Positions 48,730 through 57,595 of a DNA stretch of 64,000 nucleotides are shown here, one piece after another. Under the pieces are notes generated by a model. That model worked only from the letters and a program-made list of their open reading frames with translations, made no database searches and was not told the origin of the DNA. Origin of the DNA: Tistrella mobilis KA081020-065 (GTDB taxonomy: Bacteria > Pseudomonadota > Alphaproteobacteria > Tistrellales > Tistrellaceae); contig NC_017958.1 of assembly GCF_000264455.2 (NCBI RefSeq), positions 372,001-436,000 on the forward strand. Reading direction: 5' to 3'. A program made the position numbers and the translations under genes. Numbering within the stretch: the first letter of the stretch is position 1; every line of letters starts with the position of its first letter.

Positions 48730-49602
48730 TCAGATCATCCGCTCGACCGTAATCCCCTCGGGCAGCCCGTCGGTATCCACCTCCACGCGGTAGTCGTCGA
48801 AGCTGCGCGGCGGGCGGGTCTCGTCGGGGGTGGCGCGGGTGACGGTCACGCGCTTGAACAGCCTGTGCGCCGGGGCGTTGCCGATGGCGCTGTCATGCCG
48901 GAACACCACCAGTTCGCGCGCGGTCATCTCCCCGCGTGCGGCCGAGCGGTCGTGATCGAACATGTTCTGCAGCGCCGCCCAGAACAAGGCGAGGTCGTCG
49001 TCCGAAAAGCCGGTCCGCCCCGCCAGATGGGCGCTGATGAAGCCATGGGCGCGATAGAGGCCATAGGGCACGATATGCTTGCGGCCCATGGTGCGGATGT
49101 CGTTCTTGCCCGGCTCTTCCTTGGTCGCGGCCATGCGGGTGATCGAGATTTCGAGCGGCATGATCGGGTCGATCGAGGTCGCGAAGGTCAGCTGGACCGG
49201 GCCGCGGACCTGGCCGGTGTTCGTCTCGGTGGTCATCACCGCACCGAAGGTGCGGATGTCGAAGAAATTGGCGCACATCCAGGCGGTCACCGCGCGCGCC
49301 TCCTCCTCCTTCTTGGGCAGCTTCTTCGGCTCGGATTTGATGTCGAGCGCCTTGTAGGCCCGTTCGTGCTGCTCGTTCAGATACGAGCGCTCCCGCATGT
49401 AAATCTCATGGCCGGGCGTGCTGCCGGCGACCATGTCGACAAAATTACGCACCTTGCGCTTCAGGCTGACATCGGTCACCAGCCCCTGATTGGTCTCGGG
49501 GTCGAGCCGCGGCAGGTTGCCGGCATCCGGGTCGCCATTGGGGTTACCGTTGGTGACGTCGAAGAGATAGACGAAATCATAGCGGTTGCTGATCGCGGTC
49601 AT
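48730..49602 (-). CDS. cas7: Type I-C Cascade backbone protein Cas7 (Csd2)
   Basis: A 290-residue Cas7/Csd2 protein. Recognisable stretches are [50 protein letters not shown] at the start and [22 protein letters not shown]. Several copies coat the crRNA in the interference complex. Length and start are typical. Confidence 0.95.
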   Translation of the reverse strand: MTAISNRYDFVYLFDVTNGNPNGDPDAGNLPRLDPETNQGLVTDVSLKRKVRNFVDMVAGSTPGHEIYMRERSYLNEQHERAYKALDIKSEPKKLPKKEEEARAVTAWMCANFFDIRTFGAVMTTETNTGQVRGPVQLTFATSIDPIMPLEISITRMAATKEEPGKNDIRTMGRKHIVPYGLYRAHGFISAHLAGRTGFSDDDLALFWAALQNMFDHDRSAARGEMTARELVVFRHDSAIGNAPAHRLFKRVTVTRATPDETRPPRSFDDYRVEVDTDGLPEGITVERMI

Positions 49603-49659
49603 GGGAAACGGGCGCTTTCGAAGACGGGGCTCATATCCTGAAACAGGGCGATGGGGCGA

Positions 49660-51567
49660 TCAGGCGTCGTCGCCGATCACGGCCGGCTCGCCGGCCTCTG
49701 CGGCCTTCACCTCGGCCGGGGCACGGGTCATCATCGCCTGACGCTGGTGGAAATAGCCGATCGCGAACCGGCCCTGATCCTCCACCCCCAGATGGCGGGG
49801 CAGGTTCGAGGGCAGGCCGTCGATCACCTCGGCGATGGTGGTGTCGTACCAGTGGGCGAGACCGCCGCGATCCTTGCGCAGCTTCGCCGCATGATGGGTA
49901 CTGCCCCGCATCAGCACCGGGAAGATCGACCCGGGCGTCGCCGAGGCCGCGCCATAGAACCGGTCGCGGATGGTGGCGTTCAGCCCCGGCAGCGCCGCCC
50001 GCTGAAGGTTCTCCAGCACGGCAAACAGCCGCCCCAGCCGGTAGCCGGTATTGGTTTCGGCAGGATCCAGACTCACGAGATCGCCCTCCCTCTCCAGAGG
50101 TTCCTTGCCCGACCGCCGGAGCAGCCAGGCCTTGAGCATGGCGACCCTCAGGGCGGAAATCTCTCCGTCGGCGCGGATGCGCATCAGCGCCAGCGCCGCC
50201 ATGTTCGCGGGGTACGGGCGGCCGCTCAGCACCGCCCGCATGATGTCGCCGCCAAGCTTCGGCGGCAGGTTGTCGAGCTTGCCCTGCGGCGCCAGGGCCT
50301 TCAGCAGCGCATAGACCGACACCGGCCGCCCCGGATCGATGCCGGGGTCGAGGCGGAGGTCGTGCCAGTGCTGGCGGACATGGTCGACCGCATCGCCCAG
50401 CCGGTCTTCGTACCAGAAGCGCAGCGCCAGGCGTGCGGCATTGGGCGCCAGCCCCAGCACCCAGAGCCGGGTGTCGGGGTCAAGATCCGCCGAGATCGCC
50501 TCGCCCATCGTCCGGCCGCGGGCGAGCGCCGAGAGCGCGGTGCGGACCCGCTTCGCCTCCTCGTCGCTCATCTTCAGGTCGATCTTGGGCTTCTTTGCGG
50601 TGCCGTCCTCACCCGCCTCGTCGGCCTCTGCGCCCGCATCCTGGTCCATCAGCCCATAAGCGGGGGAGACGGCATTGGCGAGCACGCGGCTTGCGGTGTC
50701 GTCGGCGGGGTTGGGGGCGTCGGTCCAGAACACCGTGGTCGCATCGCCGATCTGCACCCGATGCGCGCCATCCGGCGCCAGCAGCTTGTTCAGCACCGCG
50801 CCATAGGCGAAGGCGACCCGTTCCGAAATCGGCGCATTCGCCCCCTGTTCCTTGCCGAAGGAGGTGAAGGCATCCAGGTTGAACGACACCAGCGAGGCAC
50901 CGGAACTCTGTGCGCCGCGCACGCCCTTGATCGAGGGGTGCAGTTTGGCGATCGGGGCCACGATGCCGCTGACCAGGCAGCGCCCGGCCGCCCCCGCAAC
51001 CGCCTCGCGCCGGGCTGCCCAGGCAGCCCGGGCCGCACGGAAGCGGTGCAGATCACGCACGGTACCGCGGCCGAAGCGGAAAATGAGATTGCCGTCCACC
51101 GCCTCGATCGGAATCTCGCCGGCTTCCACCGCCGCCACCGCCCGTTCCGGCGTCCAGTCTTCCAGGAATTCCAACAGCTTGAGCAGAGCCCGATCCTCGG
51201 TCCCCGCCAGTGCCTCGATATGCAGCTGCCGGAAGGCGTCGAACTCCTTCCCGGCCGCCACCACACCGGCATCCGGCGTCTTGCCGGCGCGCTTCACGCC
51301 CAACACATAGGCGGATTTGTCCCAGAGGAAATTGGCCGCCACGCCCGAGGTGCGCTTGATCGCCGCCGGCACGGTCATGCGCAGCGGTTTCGGCTTCTTG
51401 CCGCTGCGGTCGCCCAGCAGCAGCACCGGCGGCACGCAGCCCGGCTGGAACCGCTCCAGATCGACCGCGGCATCGATCGCCTGTTCCGACATTCCCTCTT
51501 CGGGAAGATCGGTGTCCCCGCCCTCGATCCGGCGGTCGTAATACTCGGACAGCTGCTGCAGGATCAC
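49660..51567 (-). CDS. cas8c: Type I-C Cascade large subunit Cas8c (Csd1)
   Basis: A 635-residue Csd1 large subunit, the protein that recognises the PAM and recruits Cas3. Visible family features are MILQQLSEYYDRRIE at the start, SLVSFNLDAFTSFGKEQGANAPISERVAFAYGAVLNKLL and VFWTDAPNPADD in the middle, and the helical C-terminus NTGYRLGRLFAVLENLQRAALPGLNATIRDRFYGAASATP, whose end may also be read as the small subunit Cas11c by internal translation in this type. The GTG start overlaps the cas5 stop. Confidence 0.94.
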   Translation of the reverse strand: MILQQLSEYYDRRIEGGDTDLPEEGMSEQAIDAAVDLERFQPGCVPPVLLLGDRSGKKPKPLRMTVPAAIKRTSGVAANFLWDKSAYVLGVKRAGKTPDAGVVAAGKEFDAFRQLHIEALAGTEDRALLKLLEFLEDWTPERAVAAVEAGEIPIEAVDGNLIFRFGRGTVRDLHRFRAARAAWAARREAVAGAAGRCLVSGIVAPIAKLHPSIKGVRGAQSSGASLVSFNLDAFTSFGKEQGANAPISERVAFAYGAVLNKLLAPDGAHRVQIGDATTVFWTDAPNPADDTASRVLANAVSPAYGLMDQDAGAEADEAGEDGTAKKPKIDLKMSDEEAKRVRTALSALARGRTMGEAISADLDPDTRLWVLGLAPNAARLALRFWYEDRLGDAVDHVRQHWHDLRLDPGIDPGRPVSVYALLKALAPQGKLDNLPPKLGGDIMRAVLSGRPYPANMAALALMRIRADGEISALRVAMLKAWLLRRSGKEPLEREGDLVSLDPAETNTGYRLGRLFAVLENLQRAALPGLNATIRDRFYGAASATPGSIFPVLMRGSTHHAAKLRKDRGGLAHWYDTTIAEVIDGLPSNLPRHLGVEDQGRFAIGYFHQRQAMMTRAPAEVKAAEAGEPAVIGDDA

Positions 51568-52232
51568 GACACCACCTCATCCGACTGCGGCGGCGGCACC
51601 GTGATCACGCCGTCGACCATCCGCGCCCGGAAGAAACGCGGCTGCATGCCCCGGGCATAGTCGATGTCATAGAGCATCCAGCCCAGATCGCGCGTGCCGG
51701 CCAGATCCGCATGCGGCACCGGCTCACCCTCCACCGGCCCGAAATCGGCGGCGAATTCGCGCGTGCCCAGGCAGGGCTGCTGATAGCACTGCCCGCGCGC
51801 CAGCCGCCGGTTGAAGATGTCGAGATGCTTGCCTTCATTGTCCGACGGCCCCGCCGCTGCCGTCAGCTCGAAATGGGCCTCGATGATATAGGCCACATCG
51901 CGCAGCACCACCGAGGCGCGCTGCTGGCGGTCTTCCTCGACGATGGTGTAGACGCCCGCGGTGCTCCCGGCGGCGCGCGCCCGCTTGACCACCCCGGCCG
52001 CGATCTTCGAGCCGACCTCGTTGCGCCGGATCGTCTCGAAACGGATCGGGTTGAGCACGATGATCCGGTCGATCTGCCAGCGGACTGCCGGCTTCCAGTG
52101 GATCGCCTCGATGATCCCACGCGCGGCAGAAGGTGTAATGACATCATATGACACGCGCTCCACCTTCATCTCCGGGCGTGTATAGAGTGCACGCGGCCCG
52201 GTGACGTGGAGCCGAACGCCGAAAGCCATCAT
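51564..52232 (-). CDS. cas5: Type I-C Cas5 (Cas5d), crRNA-processing
   Basis: A 222-residue Cas5d. It starts with FGVRLHVTGPRALYTRPEMKVERVSYDVITPSAARGIIEAIHWKP and ends with DLGWMLYDIDYARGMQPRFFRARMVDG. In type I-C, which lacks Cas6, this protein cuts the repeat RNA and stays bound to the crRNA handle. ATGs at 52232 and 52229 lie behind AAAGGTGAGG; a GTG at 52238 is less likely. It is separated from cas3 by a 196-base gap that may hold its own promoter. Confidence 0.94.
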   Translation of the reverse strand: MMAFGVRLHVTGPRALYTRPEMKVERVSYDVITPSAARGIIEAIHWKPAVRWQIDRIIVLNPIRFETIRRNEVGSKIAAGVVKRARAAGSTAGVYTIVEEDRQQRASVVLRDVAYIIEAHFELTAAAGPSDNEGKHLDIFNRRLARGQCYQQPCLGTREFAADFGPVEGEPVPHADLAGTRDLGWMLYDIDYARGMQPRFFRARMVDGVITVPPPQSDEVVS

Positions 52233-52374
52233 CCTCACCTTTCAGAGGGAGAAGACATGACGGGCCGTTGGGGGCCGACATGGCCGGCCCCCGGATGACC
52301 GTCTTCCAAAAACATCAGTTTCAACCCACAGCCAATGCAAAATATCGGCCGACAGATCACCTTGTCACCACATC

Positions 52375-52403
52375 ATTCCCTTTTGATGGAATGAGCGTCA
52401 AGC
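52375..52403 (-). promoter_or_regulatory. Candidate promoter/operator of cas5-cas2
   Basis: In the gap between cas3 and cas5, the minus strand carries TTGACG (52403 to 52398), a 17-base spacer and GAATGA. The dyad TCATTCC (52375-52381) and GGAATGA (52390-52396) spans the spacer and -10 region. This would allow cas5 to cas2 to be expressed apart from cas3 and repressed at the dyad. Confidence 0.4.
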
Positions 52404-52428
52404 GCTATTTCTGTTGATTTTGAAAACG

Positions 52429-54840
52429 TCAGAAGAGCAGTTTTTCCACCGCGACGAACGCCGGCTCCTCCCAAACCAACCCGACATCCTCGCGGTACAG
52501 GCTCGGGTTGGTCAGAACCATGAACTGCTCCCCGTACCGTTCCCCACCCACCACACGCGCCGCACTTGCCTCCACCAGCATCTTCCGGATCCGCGGCGGC
52601 AGGGTCACGACATGGCGTTGCAGCAGCCGTGCGGCCCCGCCAGCGCCGCCGAAGCGGTCGAGGGCGGACGGGTCGGCGGCATCCAGCGCCGCCACGCAGG
52701 CTTCGGCCTCGGGCGTGGTCGGGATGATCAGCGGCAGCATGCCGTCCTCGATGATCCGGTATCTTTCGGCGACGGTGGCGAAGGGGATGGCGAGGCGGTG
52801 CGGGCTGTCGTGCAGCGCCATGATGTTTTCGGCATCCAGCATGTCGAGCGCCTGCCAGAACAGCGCATCGAAATAGAGCCGCATGGCCTCGGGCGAGAGC
52901 GGGTCGTCGATCCGGTCCTCGACCATCCGCCCGCGCGCCACGGCCGCCGCCGCCAGGGCCTGGGCCAGTCGTCTGGGCTGGTCGGCCGGGTCGGCGGGGG
53001 TGAAAACCTCGACCACCCCCTCCCGGCCCAGCCGGCCCTCGCGGTTGCAGCGCCCCGCGGCCTGGGCGATCGAATCGAAGCCGGCGGCGGCGCGCAGCAC
53101 CATCGGCAGGTCGATATCCACGCCGCATTCGATGACGGTGGTGGAGACGATCCGGCAGGTGTCGCCCGCCGCCAGCCGGGCGCGGATCTCGTCCAGCCGC
53201 CGGCTGCGATGGGCGGCAGTCATCAGGGCAGAGAGGTGGAACGCCCCCTCGGGCGCCGCGGCCGCCAGCCTCTCGTAGAGCCGCCGGGCATGGAGGCGGG
53301 TATCGACCACGGCCAGTGCCCGGGGGCCGGTCGTCAGCCGCGCGATCACCCCGGCATCGTCCAGAATGCCCGCCTCCCGCACGCGCACCCGCGCCAGCCG
53401 GTCATGCAGGGCCGAGGGGTCGGAGACGATCTCGCGTACCGCCTGGAACCCGCCCTCCAGCCCGAACACCTGGGCGTATTCGTCGACGACCTCCGCAGTG
53501 CCGTCGGGCGCCACCAGCACCGGCTGCGTCGCCGTCGCCAGCACCACCGTCACCCGGTAATTTGCCGCCAGTTCGTCGAGCATCGCCACCGTCGGGCGCA
53601 GCAGGCCGCGGGGCATCATATGGGCCTCGTCCAGGATCACCACCGAGCGCGGGATCGCCTGCAATTTGCGGCAGCGCGCCGGGCGGTCGGAGAACAGGCT
53701 TTCCAGGAACTGCACCGCGGTGGTGACGATGATCGGCCGGTTCCAGCGCTCCATCGCCCGGCGCAGCTTGTCGCGGCCCTGCCAGCGTTCCCGTGCCTCC
53801 GGCGGGATGTTGCGGCGGTCCAGATCGGCTTCGGTGTCGAAGGCGCTGTGATGTTCCAGCACCTGATCGGCCAGATCGGCCCCCAGCGCCTTGCGGATCA
53901 CCCCGGCGGTCTGCTCGATGATCGAGGTATAGGGGATGACGATGATCACCCGGTCGAGCCCGTGCGCCTCGGCATGGGCCAGCGCGAAGGCGAGCGAGGC
54001 CAGCGTCTTGCCGCCGCCGGTCGGCACCGACAGCGAGAACACGCCCTGCCCCGCCGATGCCGCCGCCCGGCAATCGGCCAGCACTTCGGCGCGGGCGGCC
54101 ACCACCCGCTCCGCCCCCGCCTGCCCGGCGGCCCTGGCCGCGGCATCGGCGGCGAGACCGTCGATGAACCCGTCCACCCGCGCCCGCAGCACCGCAATCG
54201 GGGCCGCCGCGAGGCCCGCCTCCGGATCTTCCCGGCCCTCGGCGGCGGCATGGAAGGCGGCGGTGTCGGCGTAATCGGCATCCACCAGGCAGGAGAACAC
54301 CATCCGGGTCATCACCGCGAAGCGGAAGCCGGCGCGGTCGTCCGGCGCCTCCCCCGGCCGCGGCGGCGGCAGGTGGCGCCAGCTCTCATCCGGTTCGGGC
54401 GGCGTGATCTCGTCTTTCCAGGCCGAGGCATCGTCGAGCGGCTTCTTCTCCACTCGCTCCCGCAGGCTGCCGCGGCCGCCATCGCCCTGATCCTCGAAAT
54501 CCGCCAGCCCGGCATGATGCCCGGCCACGGCATAGAGCACCGCCTGTGCCCCGGGCAGACGCCCGGCCAGCCCGCCGGCGCGGTCGCGGATCATCTCGGA
54601 CATCACCCGCGCCCCCCAGGTCGCATGATCGACCTTGGTCACGTCCCCGCGCAGCCGCGCCTGAAACGCCGGAGAATACTTGCCCGTGTCGTGCAGCAGC
54701 CCGGCCGCCCCGGCGATACTCCCCTGCCCGAACCGCGCCGCGCTCACCCCCGCCCCAGCCCCCACCGCCCGCAGATGATCGGCCAGCAGATGCCAGGCGG
54801 TCTCGGGCCGGTCCTTCAGCGAATGGGCATAAAACGGCAT
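52429..54840 (-). CDS. cas3: CRISPR-associated helicase-nuclease Cas3
   Basis: An 803-residue Cas3 with the HD nuclease at the N-terminus (H6, and H50-D51 in LLHDTGKYSPAFQ) fused to a superfamily 2 helicase: Walker A SVPTGGGKTL (K278) and the DEAH box at 404-407 (VILDEAHMM), then motif VI around AQAAGRCNREGR. It unwinds and degrades DNA recognised by Cascade. All motifs look intact, so interference should be possible if a crRNA is supplied. First gene of the cas set; an imperfect inverted repeat lies upstream. Confidence 0.95.
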   Translation of the reverse strand: MPFYAHSLKDRPETAWHLLADHLRAVGAGAGVSAARFGQGSIAGAAGLLHDTGKYSPAFQARLRGDVTKVDHATWGARVMSEMIRDRAGGLAGRLPGAQAVLYAVAGHHAGLADFEDQGDGGRGSLRERVEKKPLDDASAWKDEITPPEPDESWRHLPPPRPGEAPDDRAGFRFAVMTRMVFSCLVDADYADTAAFHAAAEGREDPEAGLAAAPIAVLRARVDGFIDGLAADAAARAAGQAGAERVVAARAEVLADCRAAASAGQGVFSLSVPTGGGKTLASLAFALAHAEAHGLDRVIIVIPYTSIIEQTAGVIRKALGADLADQVLEHHSAFDTEADLDRRNIPPEARERWQGRDKLRRAMERWNRPIIVTTAVQFLESLFSDRPARCRKLQAIPRSVVILDEAHMMPRGLLRPTVAMLDELAANYRVTVVLATATQPVLVAPDGTAEVVDEYAQVFGLEGGFQAVREIVSDPSALHDRLARVRVREAGILDDAGVIARLTTGPRALAVVDTRLHARRLYERLAAAAPEGAFHLSALMTAAHRSRRLDEIRARLAAGDTCRIVSTTVIECGVDIDLPMVLRAAAGFDSIAQAAGRCNREGRLGREGVVEVFTPADPADQPRRLAQALAAAAVARGRMVEDRIDDPLSPEAMRLYFDALFWQALDMLDAENIMALHDSPHRLAIPFATVAERYRIIEDGMLPLIIPTTPEAEACVAALDAADPSALDRFGGAGGAARLLQRHVVTLPPRIRKMLVEASAARVVGGERYGEQFMVLTNPSLYREDVGLVWEEPAFVAVEKLLF

Positions 54841-54946
54841 GTCACGACCGCATGCGGGGAATGGGACGGCATCAGGTTACGATGCGATCACCACACGTGC
54901 AAGGCGGGGATATGGGGCGGATGGTCGCGCCATGATTCAGATGGAG

Positions 54947-55017
54947 AATGGGGAAGGCCTGCCGATATCGGGTATGACTTCCCGAAGAAGACCCCATACC
55001 GATAAAGCCTCCCCATT
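54947..55017. repeat. Imperfect long inverted repeat upstream of cas3
   Basis: The left arm (54947-54976, beginning AATGGGGAAGGC and ending CGGGTATG) and the right arm (54995-55017, CATACCGATA to CCCCATT) are near-complements with a few bulges around an 18-base loop. The element lies in the gap before cas3. It has no T-run, so a terminator for the DUF4149 gene is doubtful; a regulatory RNA structure or a remnant of a small inverted-repeat element is possible. Confidence 0.5.
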
Positions 55018-55036
55018 TCCAGGGTCCGGGGCGGCA

Positions 55037-55477
55037 TCAGGCCAGCTGCCCGAACCCCACCGCCGCGATGACCAGCTGGACGACGTTCAGGATCACGCTT
55101 GCCCGGTGCAGCCGCGCGAAGCGGCGGCCGGCGGCAAGGTCGCCGGCAAGCTCCGCATCGCGGGCGCGGTTCACTGCGGGCAGAATGCCGTGGCGGGCGA
55201 TCAGCCCAAGTGCCGCCACCAGAGTGAAGAGCAGCGCCGGCAGCCAGCGTGCGGCGAAGGCCGCGGCAAGGGCGGTGACGAAGCCGGTCAGGATGATCAG
55301 CAGGTAATAGCGCGGAAAGATCCGTCGGATCAGCCGCGCCGCCGGCTGCGGCTCCAGCGTGGTGAACACCGTCGGCGCCACGATACCTGAGAAGAACACC
55401 ATGGCGCCCAGCATGACGGCCGACAGATAGAGCGCCACAAGTCCGGGGGCGTCAATCAGTCCGGGGGCATCGATCAT
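55037..55477 (-). CDS. DUF4149-type small membrane protein
   Basis: A 146-residue protein with four hydrophobic segments, matching the DUF4149/TMEM205-like pattern: FFSGIVAPTVFTTLEPQPAARLIRRIFPRYYLLIILTGFV, then RHGILPAVNRARD and FARLHRASVILNVVQLV. The function of the family is unknown. The N-terminus shows a small in-frame duplication (IDAPGL twice, an 18-base tandem repeat), a sign of local slippage. It is a single gene with no clear partner. Confidence 0.82.
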   Translation of the reverse strand: MIDAPGLIDAPGLVALYLSAVMLGAMVFFSGIVAPTVFTTLEPQPAARLIRRIFPRYYLLIILTGFVTALAAAFAARWLPALLFTLVAALGLIARHGILPAVNRARDAELAGDLAAGRRFARLHRASVILNVVQLVIAAVGFGQLA

Positions 55478-55600
55478 GGCGGCCTCTCACCTTGTTTGCC
55501 GGTCGGGATCTCCTGTTCAGCTTCAGATATGGTCAAGGTTGCCCGGATCGGCTGCGAGCATCCGGGAACAAGCCGGTGTCACCATCGGTCGATTGCCGGG

Positions 55601-56530
55601 TCAGTACTGCGGCAGGGGCAGCCGATCGCTTTCCTCTGCCACCGCCGGAAAGCGCGGATCGCCCGAGGCCCAGTCGCGTTTGGCATCCTCGATCAGCGCC
55701 GGGTCGCTGGCGACGAAGTTCCACCACATCGACCGCGGCCCATCCAGCGGCGGGCCGCCGATCAGCATCACCCGCGCCAGACCGCCACTCGCCTGAAGCC
55801 GCGGCCGGCTGCCCGCGCGCAGCACCGCCAGCATGCCCGCCTCATGGGGTTCGCCGTCGATCAGAACCGCGCCGTCGATCACCACCAGCCCGCGTTCCGG
55901 TGCGGCATCCGGTACCTCAAGTGCCGCGCCGTCTTCCAGCGCCAGATCCAGGCAGAGCGCGCCACCCGGCGCCTCGACCGGCGAGCGCGCGCCATAGGCC
56001 TCCCCCGCCACCACACGCAGGGTGATGCCGGTGCCGATGCGCAGCTCGGGCAGGTCTTCTGCGGCATGATGGGCGAAGCCGGGCGCACCCTGCTCTTCGG
56101 GCTTCGGCTGGGCCAGCCAGATCTGCACCCCGTCGAGCACCGATCCCCCGGGGCGGTCTTCGGGTGCGGTGCGTTCCGAATGGGCCACGCCGTGTCCGGC
56201 GGTCATCAGGTTCACCGCCCCGGGCCGGATGGTCGCGACCGTGCCCAGGCTGTCGCGATGGACGATGGCGCCCTGAAACAGATAGGTGAGCGTCGCGAGG
56301 CCGATATGGGGATGCGGCGGCACGTCGAGCCCGGTGCCGGGCGCAAAGCCGACCGGCCCCATCCGGTCGAAGAACACGAAGGGCCCGATCGCGCGCCGCT
56401 TGGCATAAGGCAGCAGCCGGGCGACGTTCAGCCCGCCGATATCGCGCACCCGCCCGCGGATCACCATCTCCACCGCCGGGCAGCCGCCGGGGGCGGCCTC
56501 GCCGGCCATCTCGTCCTCGAACCTGCTCAT
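55601..56530 (-). CDS. Pirin family protein
   Basis: A 309-residue bicupin. The N-terminal cupin shows the metal-binding histidines in VPPHPHIGLATLTYLFQGAIVHRDSLG and the family motif MTAGHGVAHSER. The C-terminal cupin (GGALCLDLALEDGAAL) follows. Pirins are iron-binding proteins; some bacterial ones act as quercetin dioxygenases or modulate pyruvate dehydrogenase. The role here is not deducible from its neighbours. Confidence 0.9.
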   Translation of the reverse strand: MSRFEDEMAGEAAPGGCPAVEMVIRGRVRDIGGLNVARLLPYAKRRAIGPFVFFDRMGPVGFAPGTGLDVPPHPHIGLATLTYLFQGAIVHRDSLGTVATIRPGAVNLMTAGHGVAHSERTAPEDRPGGSVLDGVQIWLAQPKPEEQGAPGFAHHAAEDLPELRIGTGITLRVVAGEAYGARSPVEAPGGALCLDLALEDGAALEVPDAAPERGLVVIDGAVLIDGEPHEAGMLAVLRAGSRPRLQASGGLARVMLIGGPPLDGPRSMWWNFVASDPALIEDAKRDWASGDPRFPAVAEESDRLPLPQY

Positions 56531-56646
56531 GGGATCCGTCCTCGCTCAAAGCCCGTTATCAGCTTGAGGCTAGCCCGCAGGTCCCGGCCGCGATAGTCCC
56601 GACGGCGGTGACGCAGTGTCAACGCGCGGGCACCAAACGCCAATGC

Positions 56647-57531
56647 TCAGGCACCGATGGCCCCCCGCCGGTCGCGCGCCCAGGCGGCCGGCGACACGCC
56701 CACCAGATCCTTGAAACGGCGGCTGAAATGGGCCTGGTCGGCAAAGCCGGTCTCCAGCGCCGCCTGAACCGTGGGGCAGCCCGCCGCCAGCAGCCGCTTC
56801 GCCGCCTCGACCCTGAGCTGGATCTGATAGGCATGGACCGGCAGCCCCACCAGACGGCGGAACTGGCGCATCAGATGCCAGGGGCTGAGGCCGGCCACGG
56901 CCGCGATCTCCGCCACCGGCAGATCTTCGGCGAAGCGGTCCCGGATCAGGGCCCGGGCCCGCTCGATCTCGGGCGAGGCCGCCGCCGCAGAGACCCGCAT
57001 CCTGCGGCCGCTGCCATGGCGGGCGACCAGCATCACCGCCGCCTCGCGCAGCAGCACGTCGCGGGCGAGCCGGGTTTCGGGCCGGCACAGCGCCTGATGG
57101 GTGGCAATCAGGCGGGCATGCAGCCCGGCATCCTCGATCACCGCACACCGAAACCCCACTTCGGGCGCATCGCCGCCGGCAACGCCGCCGCCGGGGCCGA
57201 AGCCGGCCGCGGCGGCGGCCTCGGTCAGCAGCGCCATGGGCAGATAGAGCGCGCGATAGCGCAGCTCGTCGCCCACCACCCGGCTGCCGGTGTGCAGATC
57301 CCCCGGATCGACCACCGAGATCCGCCCGGGGGCGGCGGCATGGATGCTCCGTTCGCGGCGGAACTCCTTCACCCCGGCCTCGATCAGCCCCAGCATCAGC
57401 GTGTCATGGGTATGGGGGCGAAAGCGGTGCCGGCGCAGACGCGTGAATGTGGCCTCCACGCCGGTGGTGCCGGCCGCGACCAGCCGCACCCCGTCGGCAA
57501 TGCCGGCATAGCCCTGCGCAGGATCGGACAA
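56647..57531 (-). CDS. AraC-family transcriptional regulator
   Basis: A regulator of about 294 residues with an N-terminal cupin-like sensor (RLRRHRFRPHTHDTLMLGLIEAGVKEF and ISVVDPGDLHTGS) and a C-terminal AraC domain (LPVAEIAAVAGLSPWHLMRQFRRLVGLPVHAYQIQLRVEAAKRLLAAG and TGFADQAHFSRRFKDLVGVSPAAW). The start is uncertain: a TTG at 57531 follows CCAGGGA, while the ATG at 57597 would overlap the divergent gene start. Probably controls the PLP-enzyme gene at 57596. Confidence 0.85.
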   Translation of the reverse strand: MSDPAQGYAGIADGVRLVAAGTTGVEATFTRLRRHRFRPHTHDTLMLGLIEAGVKEFRRERSIHAAAPGRISVVDPGDLHTGSRVVGDELRYRALYLPMALLTEAAAAAGFGPGGGVAGGDAPEVGFRCAVIEDAGLHARLIATHQALCRPETRLARDVLLREAAVMLVARHGSGRRMRVSAAAASPEIERARALIRDRFAEDLPVAEIAAVAGLSPWHLMRQFRRLVGLPVHAYQIQLRVEAAKRLLAAGCPTVQAALETGFADQAHFSRRFKDLVGVSPAAWARDRRGAIGA

Positions 57532-57595
57532 GACCGGTCCCTGGAGATCGCTAGGCTGATCCGCCCGTCCCCCATCTCCGGCGAGGTTACGCCCC

